From: Meloidogyne chitwoodi | Taxonomy: Eukaryota; Nematoda; Chromadorea; Rhabditida; Meloidogynidae | Length of the DNA: 64,000 nt | Direction of reading: 5' to 3' | Assembly (NCBI GenBank): GCA_015183035.1 | Contig: JACZZP010000012.1 | Coordinates: 620,001 to 684,000 of the forward strand | Shown here: positions 47,549 to 58,755 of the stretch, in pieces | How positions within the stretch are numbered: position 1 is the first letter of the stretch | Layout of the letters: each line of letters starts with the position of its first letter | Notes under the pieces: generated by a model | Seen by the model: only the letters and a program-made list of their open reading frames with translations | Database searches by the model: none | What the model was told of the DNA's origin: nothing | Position numbers and translations under genes: made by a program

Positions 47549-49801
47549 GAAGAAGAAAGAAATTAATATAAATTTTATTTTTTATATATTTTTTTAATTT
47601 TATTTATGGACTAAAAAGCTTTTTTAAATATTTTCTAAATAAATAATCTAAAATAGTATTTAAAAAAATTAAAGTTTTAAATTAATAAATATATCCATTA
47701 AAATAAATTATAATATTTTTGGAAAATAATCTTAATAAATTTAAGTTTTGAACTAAAAAAATATATTCTGAATTAAAAAAAAAAAAAAAAGTAATCTCTT
47801 AATGACGTGATTATTTTAAATAAATAAATTTCTTTTCCAAAAAATATTTTTAAATAATTTATTTCCTTATTTTTAATGCTTATTTTAATTATTAATATTT
47901 ATTTTATTTATTCTTATTTTAATTATTTTTAATTATTATTTGTGGACATACAATATTTAATTTATTTTCATTTTTATAATTTATATTAATTAAATAAAAT
48001 TATTATTTTTTTTTAAAATTAAAATCCAACATTTGGAAAAGTTATTTATTATATAGGAAATATTTAATTACCGAACAATTTAAAAAAAGAAGAATATTTA
48101 TTATTTAGATTTAAGATTATTAATTAATTATATTATAATTATAATATAATTTAAATTATTTTGTTTAATTTCGAAAATAATTTTTAAAAAATTGTTACTT
48201 TAATTCCAAAAAATTTAAAAATAAAATAATAATTTTTATAAAATCAAAAATAATTTATTTATTAAAAAAAGATCAAAAATTACAAAATAATTAATATCCT
48301 AAAATAATATATCTTTTTAAATATTAATATAAATAAATAAATAATATATCTCTTCTTTATAAATAATTATAAAACATTTTTTCCATTAAGTTTTTACAAC
48401 TTTTTCTTTTAAATTAATTCCTAAAATATTATTTTTATTTAATGCAACTTATTTATTTAAATTAAAATGAAGATTTTTCTTTTTTTTTTTAATTTTAAAA
48501 AAGAAAATTTTTTTATAAAATATTTTATTTTTTATTATATTTTTATTCAAATTTAATTTTTTACTAACGATAATAAAACAGTTAAAATATTTTAATATTA
48601 TTTTAATAATATATATGTATTTAGTAATTTAAGAAAATTGAAAAAAATTAATTTAAAAATATTTTATATTTTTAAATTAATTATTTTATTTATTTAAATA
48701 ATTATTTGTAAAAATAAAAAAAAATTTTTTTAATTAAGAGAAAAAAAAGATTTTCATAATTTTTTCAAAAATCTTCCCAAACTTTTTTTAATATTATAGG
48801 TACTTAAGTTTTAATTTATTAAATAAATTTTATAAAAATATATTTAAAAGCTTTATTCTTTTTTTCACATAATTTTAATTTTTTTTTAATTTTTAAATAA
48901 TCTTATCCTTCCATTTTCTAATTTAAGTGCAGAAAAAAAATAAAAAAAATTTTTATTTAAATTTTCACATCATTTATTTCTTAGAATATTTAAATAAAAG
49001 ATGCTCCGCCCTCTCTTTTAAGGTTTTTATATCTTCTCTTAAACAAATCTTTGCGCATAAATAATTTTTTTAAATAAAATAAAATCTCAGATATTTTATT
49101 AAAATATTTTTTTAATAAAAATGATAGAGAAACCTTTTTTTTATTATTAAAAAATATTAAAGTACTTTAATATTTGTCTAATTTTATTTTTTATATTTTG
49201 ACTTAGAAATGGTTTTTAAATAAATATATTAAAAATTTAAATAAAAAATATTTTTTTCTCTTAATTAAAAGTAAAAAAATAGATAAAAATAAATAATAAA
49301 AGCCTAAATTTTAGCTTTTTTTTGTAAAACCAGAGTCAAGGCATTTCTAAGATTTTTGCCCTTTACAGGTATTTTTGCTTTAAATTTAAACTTTGAATTT
49401 TTAAAAATTATTTTTTTATAAATATTAATTTTTAAGTATACAAGTTATTTAATATTTAATAAATATAAATTAGCAAGAAGAATAATTAAACAATTTTTTT
49501 ATTAAAAACAATGAAGCCTTTAAAAAATATTTTAATAATAAATTTTACTTTTAGATAATCCTTAGCCTTTAAATTATTTTTTTGTCATAATATTTTTTAA
49601 ATAAGATTTGTTTTTATATTTTATTATTTTATAATTTGTTCAATCACTCAATTTTCATAATCTAATTTTTGTAAAAAATATTAAAATTAATTTAATTAGT
49701 AATTAATTTATTTAAATTAATTAATTAATTACACTCTTTTAATGTCTTATAATTTATAAATTATTAATTAATTATTTTTTTTTAATTTTAGAAGAATTAA
49801 A
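47549..49801. other. Long AT-rich intergenic region, no gene seen
   Basis: 2.25 kb with stops in every frame and no recognised repeat borders. It lies upstream of the neuropeptide-like gene and may hold its regulatory region. Confidence 0.5.
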
Positions 49802-50600
49802 ATGTCAATTATTATTTTATTAATTTACTCATCTTTTATTATTTTATTTACTCAACAAACAGAAGCCATTCGAGGTGCTCTGTTTCGTACTGGTCGGTCA
49901 ACAGATGACAATAATAATAATGAATTAATATCTTCTCAATTAATTACTCCTTATAATACTCAATTTATTAATAATAATAATAATGGAATAAATAATAATT
50001 GTCCAACTGATTTAGAGGAAGAAGAAGAAGAAGAACAACTTTTAAATATGGCATCACATCCTTCATTAATGGTGGATTTGAGAAAATTATTAAAATTCTC
50101 ACGGGAAAGAGCTTTAAATGAAGAAATTGGAAATAATCAATTGGTAAAATAAATTAAAAAAAATAAATAAATTTAATTAAAAAATATAAATTTTGTTTAG
50201 GGACAAAGATATTTATTTATTTAGGGCTACTTTAATTCTCTTTTATTATCTTTTTTTTAATAAATATTTTTTGGGGACTATAAAATATTTAAAAATAAAG
50301 TTTTCCTTTAATACAGACACTGTAATAATTTATTCTGAAGTATTTGAGACTTTAAAAAATTAAAAAATTTTTTAATAATTTAATTAAAATCTTTTTTAGT
50401 CAGAATTACCTTTTCCTTCTCATTCTACAAAATTAATTAAAGAATTACAACAAAATAATAATAATAATAAATATAAATCAAAACGTATAACAAATAATAT
50501 TAGAAGAGATTATAATAATATTCCATCAAAATCACCTAAACTTGCTGCATATATTGCATTATTTAGAAATGCCCACAAAAATCATCCATGGGCACATTAA
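49802..50600 (+). CDS. Neuropeptide-like precursor
   Basis: Exons 49802-50143 and 50400-50600, phase 0; 180 aa. Signal peptide IILLIYSSFIILFTQQTEA is followed at once by IRGALFRTGRS. A short peptide ending in Gly-Arg is the typical site of cleavage and C-terminal amidation, here giving ...ALFRT-amide. A low-complexity Asn/Glu spacer follows, then an amphipathic helix-like segment (SLMVDLRKLLKFSRERALNE), then basic KSKR and IRRD sites, and a conserved-looking C-terminal SPKLAAYIALFRNAHKNHPW. No cysteines. The layout (signal peptide, amidation site, dibasic sites) supports a secreted neuropeptide precursor. I do not name the family. A TTTTAG acceptor 10 nt before the ATG fits trans-splicing. 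Confidence 0.65.
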
Positions 50601-51189
50601 ATAAAAAAGAGAAAGAGAATATTTGTGTTAAAAAAAATAAATTTTTTTATTTTAAATCTTTTAATTTTTTAAAAAAAGAATTTTTTTATAAACTTTATAA
50701 ATTTTGTGTTTGTGTATAAAAATTTTTTTTAATTAAAAAAAAAGCAATAAATCTAGATGATGCGACATTTGCGGCACAGACATTTGAGGTTCCTAAATTA
50801 AAAAAAAAGTTTAGAAAAGTTTTGTTTGAGGGCTTTGATTCTAATCTAGACAATATATAATGTCTTTCGAAAAATCTAATCGAGCTGAGTCGAATTATAC
50901 TAAAAAGAGCTTCTGTTTTTCAATCAAAATAGAAGTGATCCTGCCTCAAATGTAGGCCAATCGAAATTTATATTTATTTAAAATTATTTCAATTTTAATA
51001 ATTTTAGTATTCTAAATAAAATTAATTATATTTTAGGAAATAAATGGATCTATTATTTAATTCTATATTTAAGTTATGATTTTTCTTTTCAAGTTGAGTA
51101 AGAATCTGAAACCTTTTTTATGGAAGATAAATATCTGTTGAGATACTGGTCATTGAAAATAAATAAACAATAGGGGGGAGTAAGCTCAT
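50601..51189. other. Intergenic with repeat fragments
   Basis: No gene. 50875-50925 has ATCGAGCTGAGTCGAATTAT and 51165-51190 has TAGGGGGGAGTAAGCTCATT, both blocks of the dispersed repeat family seen in the Crumbs introns. Confidence 0.5.
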
Positions 51190-52040
51190 TGGTGGCCGAA
51201 CCTTTCGTCACTGAACCTTTCGTCAATGAACCTTCCGTCAAAACCTTTCGTCACTGAACCATTCGTCACTGAACCATTCGTCACTGAACCATTCGTCACT
51301 GAACCTTTCGTCACTAAAATCATATTTTTATGAATAATTGATACTGTGACTTATGTCATTTGAAAGAGCTCCGAAAATTAAGTCGATCCAGATATGGGAA
51401 AAGTTGGTCAGACAAATAGCAGCCGAGTTACAGACTTTTGAAAATCGAAAAACAACAGGGGGATCAATCTCATCTATTACCGAGTTTGTTCCCGAACTAT
51501 CTTCACGGAAAAGTCCAAAAATGGAGAAAATAATAGAACACCTCCAATATATCAACGTTTGCGCGAAGACCATGCCCGGCCTACCCTCAGGAGCCACAAA
51601 AAGTTTTTCCTAAGAGCTTCAATCCTTTATAACTTTATTAATGCGGCTCCAAACGAGCTGATTCTTATCTCATTCGATACAGCTTGAAGAGCTCGTTCGA
51701 ATTAGCTATAATTTGCACATTTAATTTTTCACCTGAAAATGAATTGATCCCCCTGTTGTTTTTCGATTTTCAAAAGTCTGTAACTCGGCTGCTATTTGTC
51801 TGACCAACTTTTCCCATATCTGGATCGACTCAATTTTCGGAGCTCTTTCAAATGACACCTCACTAGTTCAAATCGGTCCAGAAACAAAAAATCTAGTATA
51901 AGTCACAGTATCAATTATTCATAAAAATATGATTTTAGTGACGAAAGGTTCAGTGACGAATGGTTCAGTGACGAAAGGTTTTGACGGAAGGTTCATTGAC
52001 GAAAGGTTCAGTGACGAAAGGTTAGGGAACCAGCTCATTT
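51190..52040. mobile_element. Foldback element with 15-bp tandem repeats in both arms
   Basis: The left arm starts with about eight copies of TCACTGAACCATTCG-type units (51200-51315). The right arm carries about six complementary units (51938-52025). Beyond the repeats the arms continue as inverted copies (ATTGATACTGTGACTTATG; CCAGATATGGGAAAAGTTGG; AAAAACAACAGGGGGATCAA). Subterminal tandem repeats in inverted arms are typical of foldback transposons. Apparent open frames on both strands in the middle come from the palindrome. Confidence 0.85.
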
Positions 52041-52327
52041 TTTAGATGATAACTTAATATATACTTAAAAATGATAGTTATTTCTAAAGAGATTGTTATA
52101 AGCTAATTCTTTATAAGATAAACAAGTATTTAATAAATAATTTTATTTGTTATTTTGGTTAAAGGTAAAGCTATTAAATGCCAAAAAATATTCTTATTTT
52201 CTCTACCTTCTTACCATTGATTGGGTCATTTTAAAGTTAATCCACGATATAAAATCCATTGAATTGATTGAGAACACGTGAATGCGATGTGAGTATAAAA
52301 ATGGCATTTGCCTATTAAATTTAGTCA

Positions 52328-52566
52328 TTCCCAGTTGATCAACTTCTTATTGATCAACTTATCCTATAAATCAAACTGGTGGCATATTCGTTTTGTCATT
52401 GATTTCCAGGTTTGTAAGCTTCTGGAATAAATGTTAAGTTTATATAAGTACAATGCTATCTTTGATTTACAATTCGTGTAGTTGAATAATTGTGTTTCTA
52501 CACTTTTGTGAAATTTATTTAAGTGTAAATTGATCAATAAGAATTGTTGATTAACTGGAATTGATT
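52328..52566. mobile_element. Inverted-repeat element
   Basis: CCCAGTTGATCAACTTCTTA near 52330 faces TAAGAATTGTTGATTAACTG near 52540. The middle is AT-rich and non-coding. Both flanks carry copies of a CACGTGAAT...GCCTATTAAAT sequence. Confidence 0.55.
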
Positions 52567-52689
52567 CAATTTTGGTTAGAGGTAAAAGTGCAATATTGTG
52601 AAATTATCTAATTTTTTCTTATGTTCTGATTAAAAACACGTGAATATGATTTGAGTATGGCATTTGCCTATTAAATTTTAGTTAAAGAT

Positions 52690-53666
52690 GGTTGTGCGAC
52701 ATTTGAGGACGAACTTTTGAGGATAGACATTTGAGGATAGACTTTTGAGGAACGTTATTTGAGGACGACCTTTGAGGATGAACTTTTGAGGACGGACACT
52801 TGAGGAGGAACTTTTGAGGAACAGACATTTGAGGACGACATTTGAGGACAATATAGGAATAAAAAAATAATGCAGACAAGTTAGTAGAATTTGAAGTATG
52901 AACCTTGGAACGTACCCAGAATTTTAAAGAAAAAATCTATTTAACGATTTTGTAAAAATAATGAGGGCGGGCCATCATCAGTACGGTCCCTCACAATAAC
53001 ATATAACGCCTGTTTCGGCCCGTAACCGTAGACAGCACCAACAAACAACATCACAAAAAAATAAATAAAGTAAAATAAATAACATAATAAAAATATTTAA
53101 AAAACAAAACAAATGGAAATAATAGTACATTGGAAACTAATTCAATTTTTGACTATCCCCTTTTACCAAAATAATTAAATAATAAAAAATACATATTTTA
53201 TTTATTAATAATCTTTTGGTGCTAGTCCAGTTTATGAGTCCAATGAACTTTTATGAGTCCAATCATAATATATGAGTCCAATGAAAATATATGATTTTTC
53301 GTCAATAAGGGAGAAGTGCGGATGACCTATTTTATATCCAACACTTTTATATATTAACAACTTATATGCCATTCGAAAGAGCTCCTCGGGCTTAGTAGAA
53401 TGAGACCAAAATAGTCTAAGTTGAACAAATTTAAACAAAGTTATACTAATTGAAACTTAGTTAATAAAACTTTTTGAGCAGCCTCGTTTTTATATTTTTA
53501 TCGAATACAGTCCTTATATGTCGTACTCAAAAGTCGTCCTCATTTGTCGTCCTCAAATGTCGTTCCTCAAAATTCTCGTCCTCAAATGTCGTCCGCAAAT
53601 GTCGATCCTCAAATGTCGTCCTCAAATGTCTATCCTCAAAAGTTCGTCCTCAAGTTGCGCACTACG
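52690..53666. mobile_element. 977-bp Mutator-like non-autonomous element
   Basis: Exact 9-bp direct repeats GTTAAAGAT flank it (52681-52689 and 53667-53675). The ends are imperfect inverted repeats (GTTGTGCGACATTTGAGGAC versus CGTAGTGCGCAACTTGAGGA). They run into tandem degenerate GACATTTGAGGA units, about nine on the left and their complements on the right (53518-53655). A 9-bp duplication points to MULE-type transposition. No transposase. Confidence 0.8.
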
Positions 53667-54014
53667 GTTAAAGATAATATTTAAATGCAGAAAAATATTT
53701 TTTCATTTCTCTAACCTTCTCTACATTGCACTATATCATTCATCCACGCTTTAAACTGAATTTACAGTCATGTGAAAAAACACGTGAATGAGATTTGAGT
53801 ATGACATTTGCCTATTAAATGCTTACATCCCACGTATCTGTATATTTCCTTATAAATTTGAGTTATTTTACTTAACAGATACCAGTCTTATTAATCAAAT
53901 TTATATCTCATTAAAAAATTAAATTTTTATTTTAAATTAATTTAATAAATGTTGTATGTATATTGGTAAATGTGGAGTGTTAGTACTTATATAAGCCGGC
54001 TGGTTAATGATAGT

Positions 54015-54411
54015 AGAGCTGTCCGAGACTCTTGTGTCTTGACTCAAGACTTTTCTTGGTTTTTTTGGTCTTGGCCTTGGGTTTTTTATTGTAGCCTTGG
54101 TCTCAAGTCTTGGTAAAATTTCGATATCAGACGGGAGCAGTTCAGTTGAGTCAGCACGATTGAGTCAGACACGGTTGAGTCACCGTCTAAAATATTTCAC
54201 CCAAGTTTTTTCCTAGATACGAATTATATAAAAATACGAATGATAGCTCATTTGAAAGAGCTCTTCGAACTGAGTCGAATGAGACCAAAATGAACGAATT
54301 TAGTAGGCTTCAAACGAAGTTATGAGAAACGGTGACTCAACCGTGCTGACTCAACCGTGTCTCACTCAATCGTGCTGACTCAACTGAGGTGTACCCTATC
54401 GGACAGCTCTG
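54015..54411. mobile_element. Nested inverted-repeat element, AGAGCTGTCC termini
   Basis: Outer ends AGAGCTGTCCGAG and CTATCGGACAGCTCT are inverted and flanked by AATGATAGT on both sides (54006-54014 and 54412-54420). Inside are further inverted blocks of GACTCAACCGTG/CACGGTTGAGTC type around an ATTTGAAAGAGCTC core. Same terminal family as the 67-bp element at 1231-1297. Confidence 0.75.
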
Positions 54412-54674
54412 AATGATAGTATATTAGTCAGTCTAACGGTTAGTCAAGTGGGCACATAATATGCCCTGGCGCCTAATCCCTGTTCCCCGTCATTAGCACA
54501 AGACCCAGTGCAAAATCCTTACCTTCAGTACCATTGTTACTAAGTACCTATATTAAGGATAAAGCGATGTCGCTAGCCTGTCAGTATTCTTCTAATACAA
54601 CAATAAAATATACCTAAATATTTATTTATTAATTATTAATCATTTAATTTTTTTTATCATTCAGATTTAAAAAA

Positions 54675-56635
54675 ATGTTATTTTTTAAAATTTTAATATT
54701 TTTACTATTTTTTCAAAATTCTTTTTCAAAAAATATTGAAACACAACCAATATTAATTGAAAAAAGTCCCTATATCAATTTAATAAAAATGGAATTAAAT
54801 ATAGATCAAAATAAATTAGAAATGATTATTGAAGTTTCTAAAGAAATTGGGGATTCTGGAATTTATATAAAACCATCTCTTTGTGTTGGTGTAGCTGAAA
54901 AAGAAATTAATAAATTATATTATACTGAAGACTTGACTATTAATAGTAATGGAATGTTTAAAATTAAAATTAAAGAGGAATATAATGAGAATTACAAAAA
55001 AGGATTAAAAATATGTTTAAAAGAAGGTTACGGAAAAGTAAGTTATTTATAATTTAAAAAACATAAAAATTAATTTAAAATTCAAATTTAATTCCTTAGC
55101 TTTATAAGGATCGAAAATTAAAAAAAATTATCTAAATAATAAGTGTTAAAGATGCAAGAGAGGGGAGAAATAAGATTAAGGTTGAGAAGTGTAATAAAAG
55201 ATAGAGTTGCGAACGGTGATCAAAAGGATAAGTAGGCGTCGTTAGGGACGCCTATAAAAGCATTTTGTCCTAGCTTATAAGAGTCTTTCTTTCATTCATT
55301 CTTTGTCAATCAACAAACAAAACACTCTTTCACATATTCACATTAATTTATATTTGTAATAAATATTATTATATGGAATAAATACTATTTGGAATTAATA
55401 TATTGGCTAATATATTACTTTGAATTAAATATATTATTTGGAAAAATAATATATTACTTTGGAATTAGAATATTGCTATATTCTAAATATCTTGGATAAC
55501 TATTGCTCCAAACTAATTGGAATAATTAGAAGGACATTTTTTCTGTTATCCCTTCTTTTTTAATAAGGTTAAATTCATCTGTCAATATTTCCTTAAATTT
55601 AATTCAAGCGAATGAAAAAAAATTAAAATATTACTCTATTCTTCGTGTTAATGGTCGTACAAATCTCATATGTATCATCCCAATCCGATTCCCAAAAATT
55701 TAGAGTCAACACACCTATACTACTACTAATCTTATTTTTAAAAATAAAAAAGAAAATCTAAATTTTTAGATTCAATTTTTATATATTTTTAGACTTTAAT
55801 GATAATTAATCCAATTTTTAACAAACAAATAAATTTTGAAACAACACAAGAAATCGAAAACAGTGAAACTTCAGAACATTATATTTATTTAAATGGAATA
55901 AATACAAGATTATATCTAAAAAATCGTCATCCATATAAATTAACAAAATTAAATTGTGCTTATTATTTAAATAAAAATCAAGTAGAAGAAGGAGAAAGTA
56001 GTAGTAGTAGTAGTAAAGGAAAAGGAAAAGAAATAATTAAAGAAGAAAATAAAGAAGAAAATATTGAATTTTTTCAAATAGAAATTTGCATAGAATTTAA
56101 AAATATTGGCAAATATGTAATTCATTTAACTCATTTTAATGTTCATAATTCTATGGCATTTCAATTTTTTATTGAAATTGATAATGAAATAAATAAAAAT
56201 AAATGTGTCTATAAAATATTTAAAAATATTAATAAAAAAAAGAAAAATAATAATTTAACAAAAAATATTATGCAAACCCAAATAGAAGGAAAAAATTTTT
56301 TCTTTACTGAAGAAAATAATGAAGAAGAAAAAGAGGAAGAATTAATTAAAAAAATAATAAAAGGTATACAAATATATGTTGGAGAAACTAATTTTAAAGA
56401 TGAAGAAGAAGGAGATATTAAAATTGTTAAAACATTAAGTAAAAATAATTATAATGATAAACCTCCTAATGTTATTGCAAGTATTAAACCTTTATTTAAT
56501 GATATTTTTAAATATGAAATAAAAAAAGAAGATAAAAAAGATGAAAATAATAAAAAAATTAAAAATTTTAATTATGATGCATTATTTGGAGGAGTTGGAA
56601 AATTAAAAATTAAAAAAAATTTTAAAAAAAATTAA
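54675..56635 (+). CDS. Secreted Lys/Glu-rich protein, paralogue of the gene at 63-710
   Basis: Exons 54675-55037 and 55793-56635, phase 0; 401 aa. Signal peptide FKILIFLLFFQNSFS. Exon 1 codes a beta-rich domain (ILIEKSPYINLIKMELNI...KICLKEGYGK). Exon 2 codes a second beta-rich domain with a poly-Ser/Lys insert (GESSSSSSKGKGKE), then KKIIKGIQIYV, ASIKPLFNDIFKYE and a Lys-rich tail. No known family was recognised. Extreme Lys/Glu/Asn content and a signal peptide are common among lineage-specific secreted proteins of parasitic nematodes, but a host-directed role is only a hypothesis. A CATTCAG acceptor 12 nt before the start fits trans-splicing. The single intron (755 bp) holds an LTR-like sequence. 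Confidence 0.7.
55143..55715. mobile_element. LTR-like sequence in intron
   Basis: Starts TGTTAAAGATGCAAG. Shows a promoter-like TATAAAAGC (near 55254) followed by a pyrimidine-rich CTTTCTTTCATTCATTC leader, and ends near GAGTCAACA. The arrangement is that of a solo LTR, but no target duplication was found, so borders and class are uncertain. Confidence 0.35.
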
Positions 56636-56731
56636 AAAAAAATTAAAAAAAATTAAAAAAAATTAAAAAAAAAATTAAAAAAAAAATTTAAAAAAAAATT
56701 TAAAAAATTGATTTTATTTAATTGGATTATA

Positions 56732-56930
56732 CTAGGATGTTCCAAAGAGTTTGCGTTTTTTTTGCGTTTAAAAAATCATAGTATAGGCATTGAACAAATA
56801 CAGAAATATGTATTAGTTAAAAACATTGAACACGAAAGCCTTTATTTCAACAAATAAACTTGTTTTAAGATAGTATTAACATTTGAATTTTCAATAAAAG
56901 TAAACGCTAATTTATGGAACACCCTAATAG
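56732..56930. mobile_element. Tc1/mariner-type MITE
   Basis: Ends CTAGGATGTTCCAAAGAGTT and, inverted, CTATTAGGGTGTTCCATAAA, both then reaching GCGTTTA. A TA dinucleotide stands on each side (56730-56731 and 56931-56932). About 200 bp, non-coding. Confidence 0.65.
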
Positions 56931-57229
56931 TAAAAAGAAACAAAATTTAAAAATTCGTAGAATTATTTTTAGTATTTCTTTTTTAAATTAAATTTTTCCT
57001 TATATGTATTTGAAATATTTTTTCTTTAAAATTTTGATATCTTTTATGTTAATCTTCCAATCTTTCTTTAAATATATTTTTAAATTAGACTGAACATTAC
57101 AAATTTTAAATACATTTCTTTAGTAATTAAACTTATATTACTAAAAATAAAATATTTCTTCCTTTTTTGAGAAATTTTTTGTGGATAACTAAATCAGAAA
57201 AAACAAACTTTTTAAAAAATAGACACATG

Positions 57230-57660
57230 CCATTTATTCGCAAGAAAATATTTTATTCTTCAAGTCAATTTTTCTAATTTTTTCATGTTTTTATTATTTT
57301 TTATATATTTTTAAACATGGAAGAATTTAAAAAATTTACAATTTTCACGACTTATTTCTTGTAATCAAAAAGAAAATAAATTATTTAATTAAACTGACAT
57401 TATGGAAATGCAAAAACAGAATTCGAAAACTAGCAACAATTGGATTTCTTTATGGTACTTTTTGTTGGATTACATTTGACATCAAAATAAGTGCTAGAAT
57501 TCAAATATTAATGGAGGAATTTTGAGGGCCAGACAAACATCTATTATTTTTTAATGCAAATTTTATAAGAATTTATCTAATATAACCACATATAAATTGT
57601 ATTTTTCATTTTAAAAATTGACTTGAAGAATAAAATATTTTCTTGCGAATATTAAATGGG
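57230..57660. mobile_element. Inverted-repeat element with 43-bp arms
   Basis: The left arm CCATTTATTCGCAAGAAAAT...CTTCAAGTCAATTTT (about 57230-57272) is repeated in reverse at about 57614-57659, with a 340-bp non-coding middle. Confidence 0.75.
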
Positions 57661-58755
57661 GTGTGTATTTTAACTATAAAATTAAAAATTAATAGAAGAG
57701 AATAATAATTAATTCTAAAATAATTATTTAGCTAAAAGATAATTTTTAAATAAAAAATTTTTTAAATTTGTTTTCAAAGAAAATGGAACTTGCCCTCTTA
57801 GATTATTTAAAATTATGTTCTTAAAATTGAATCTTCAAATAACAAGTAAAATTATTTTTTTAAATCCCAAATTTTATTTTTTAAATTTATTAAACTTTTA
57901 CATTTTATTTTCTTCAATATATTCTTTTTATAAAAAAAAAATAAAGCAACAAATAAAAAAATGTTTAACAAAAAATAAGAAAGTTGAGAGCATTCAAAAA
58001 CAAACAAAAAAAAAGAAAATCTTTTCTGGAATATAATAATATTCTTTTTGTTTTTCTAAAAGATGTAACGCCCGCGCATTAAAATAAGAAAAAGGAAAAT
58101 AAAAGAGAAAATTATAAGATTGGACTATTTTGGCGTAGACATTTGGCGTTAAAAAAGTTTTTTTTTGAAGAAATTTTTTGATGACAAATTTTCTCTTTTT
58201 GATATAATCAGAAATATTATTTTTTTTTAAAGTTTTCTGCTTTTTTTATCAATGATATATTTATTTTTTTTTAATTTTGGTTATCTTATTAATAAATTTA
58301 ACCATTTTTAACTAAAAACATAAATGACCATTTTGTTTTTGTTTTAAAAAATATTTTTAAATTTAAATTTAACTTAATAATTTTTAATGTAAATAATACA
58401 TATATTAAAAAATAATTTAAAAAAATAACCACCTTAAAGCCTATTTTTTGCGCCTAAATGTACATAAAAGAGAGATATATCTTCTTAGTAAAAAATTAAT
58501 TTTTCTTTTACTAATTATATATTGTCAAGTTAGTTAGTTTTGTATTTATTTATTTAAACACAAAAATCTCTTATCTTTATTTAAAAAAGATATATTATAT
58601 TTAACAAATTATCTAAAAGAAAAGTTTTTAAAAATAAATAATATTTTTAATTTATTAAAGATTTTCACGTTAAATTTTTTAATATTTTTTACTTTTATTT
58701 ACTTTTTTTTAAATTCTTGCCGGAAGTAAAAATTTTGTGAATTAAAATCAAAAAA
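57661..58755. other. Intergenic upstream of the calponin-repeat gene
   Basis: AT-rich. A 73-codon open frame at 57815-58036 is Lys/Phe/Ile-rich with no splice context or similarity, so it is not called. No other feature seen. Confidence 0.45.

Noticed and set aside
51328..51613. Overlapping 86-89 codon frames on both strands
   Set aside because: Inside a foldback element; opposite-strand frames over the same bases and no similarity to any protein.
53474..53754. Two overlapping frames with CRPQMS/SSK repeats
   Set aside because: Translation of the tandem GACATTTGAGGA units of the Mutator-like element, not a repeat protein.
57815..58036. 73-codon Lys/Phe/Ile-rich frame
   Set aside because: Composition is that of the surrounding AT-rich DNA; no splice context, signal or family match.
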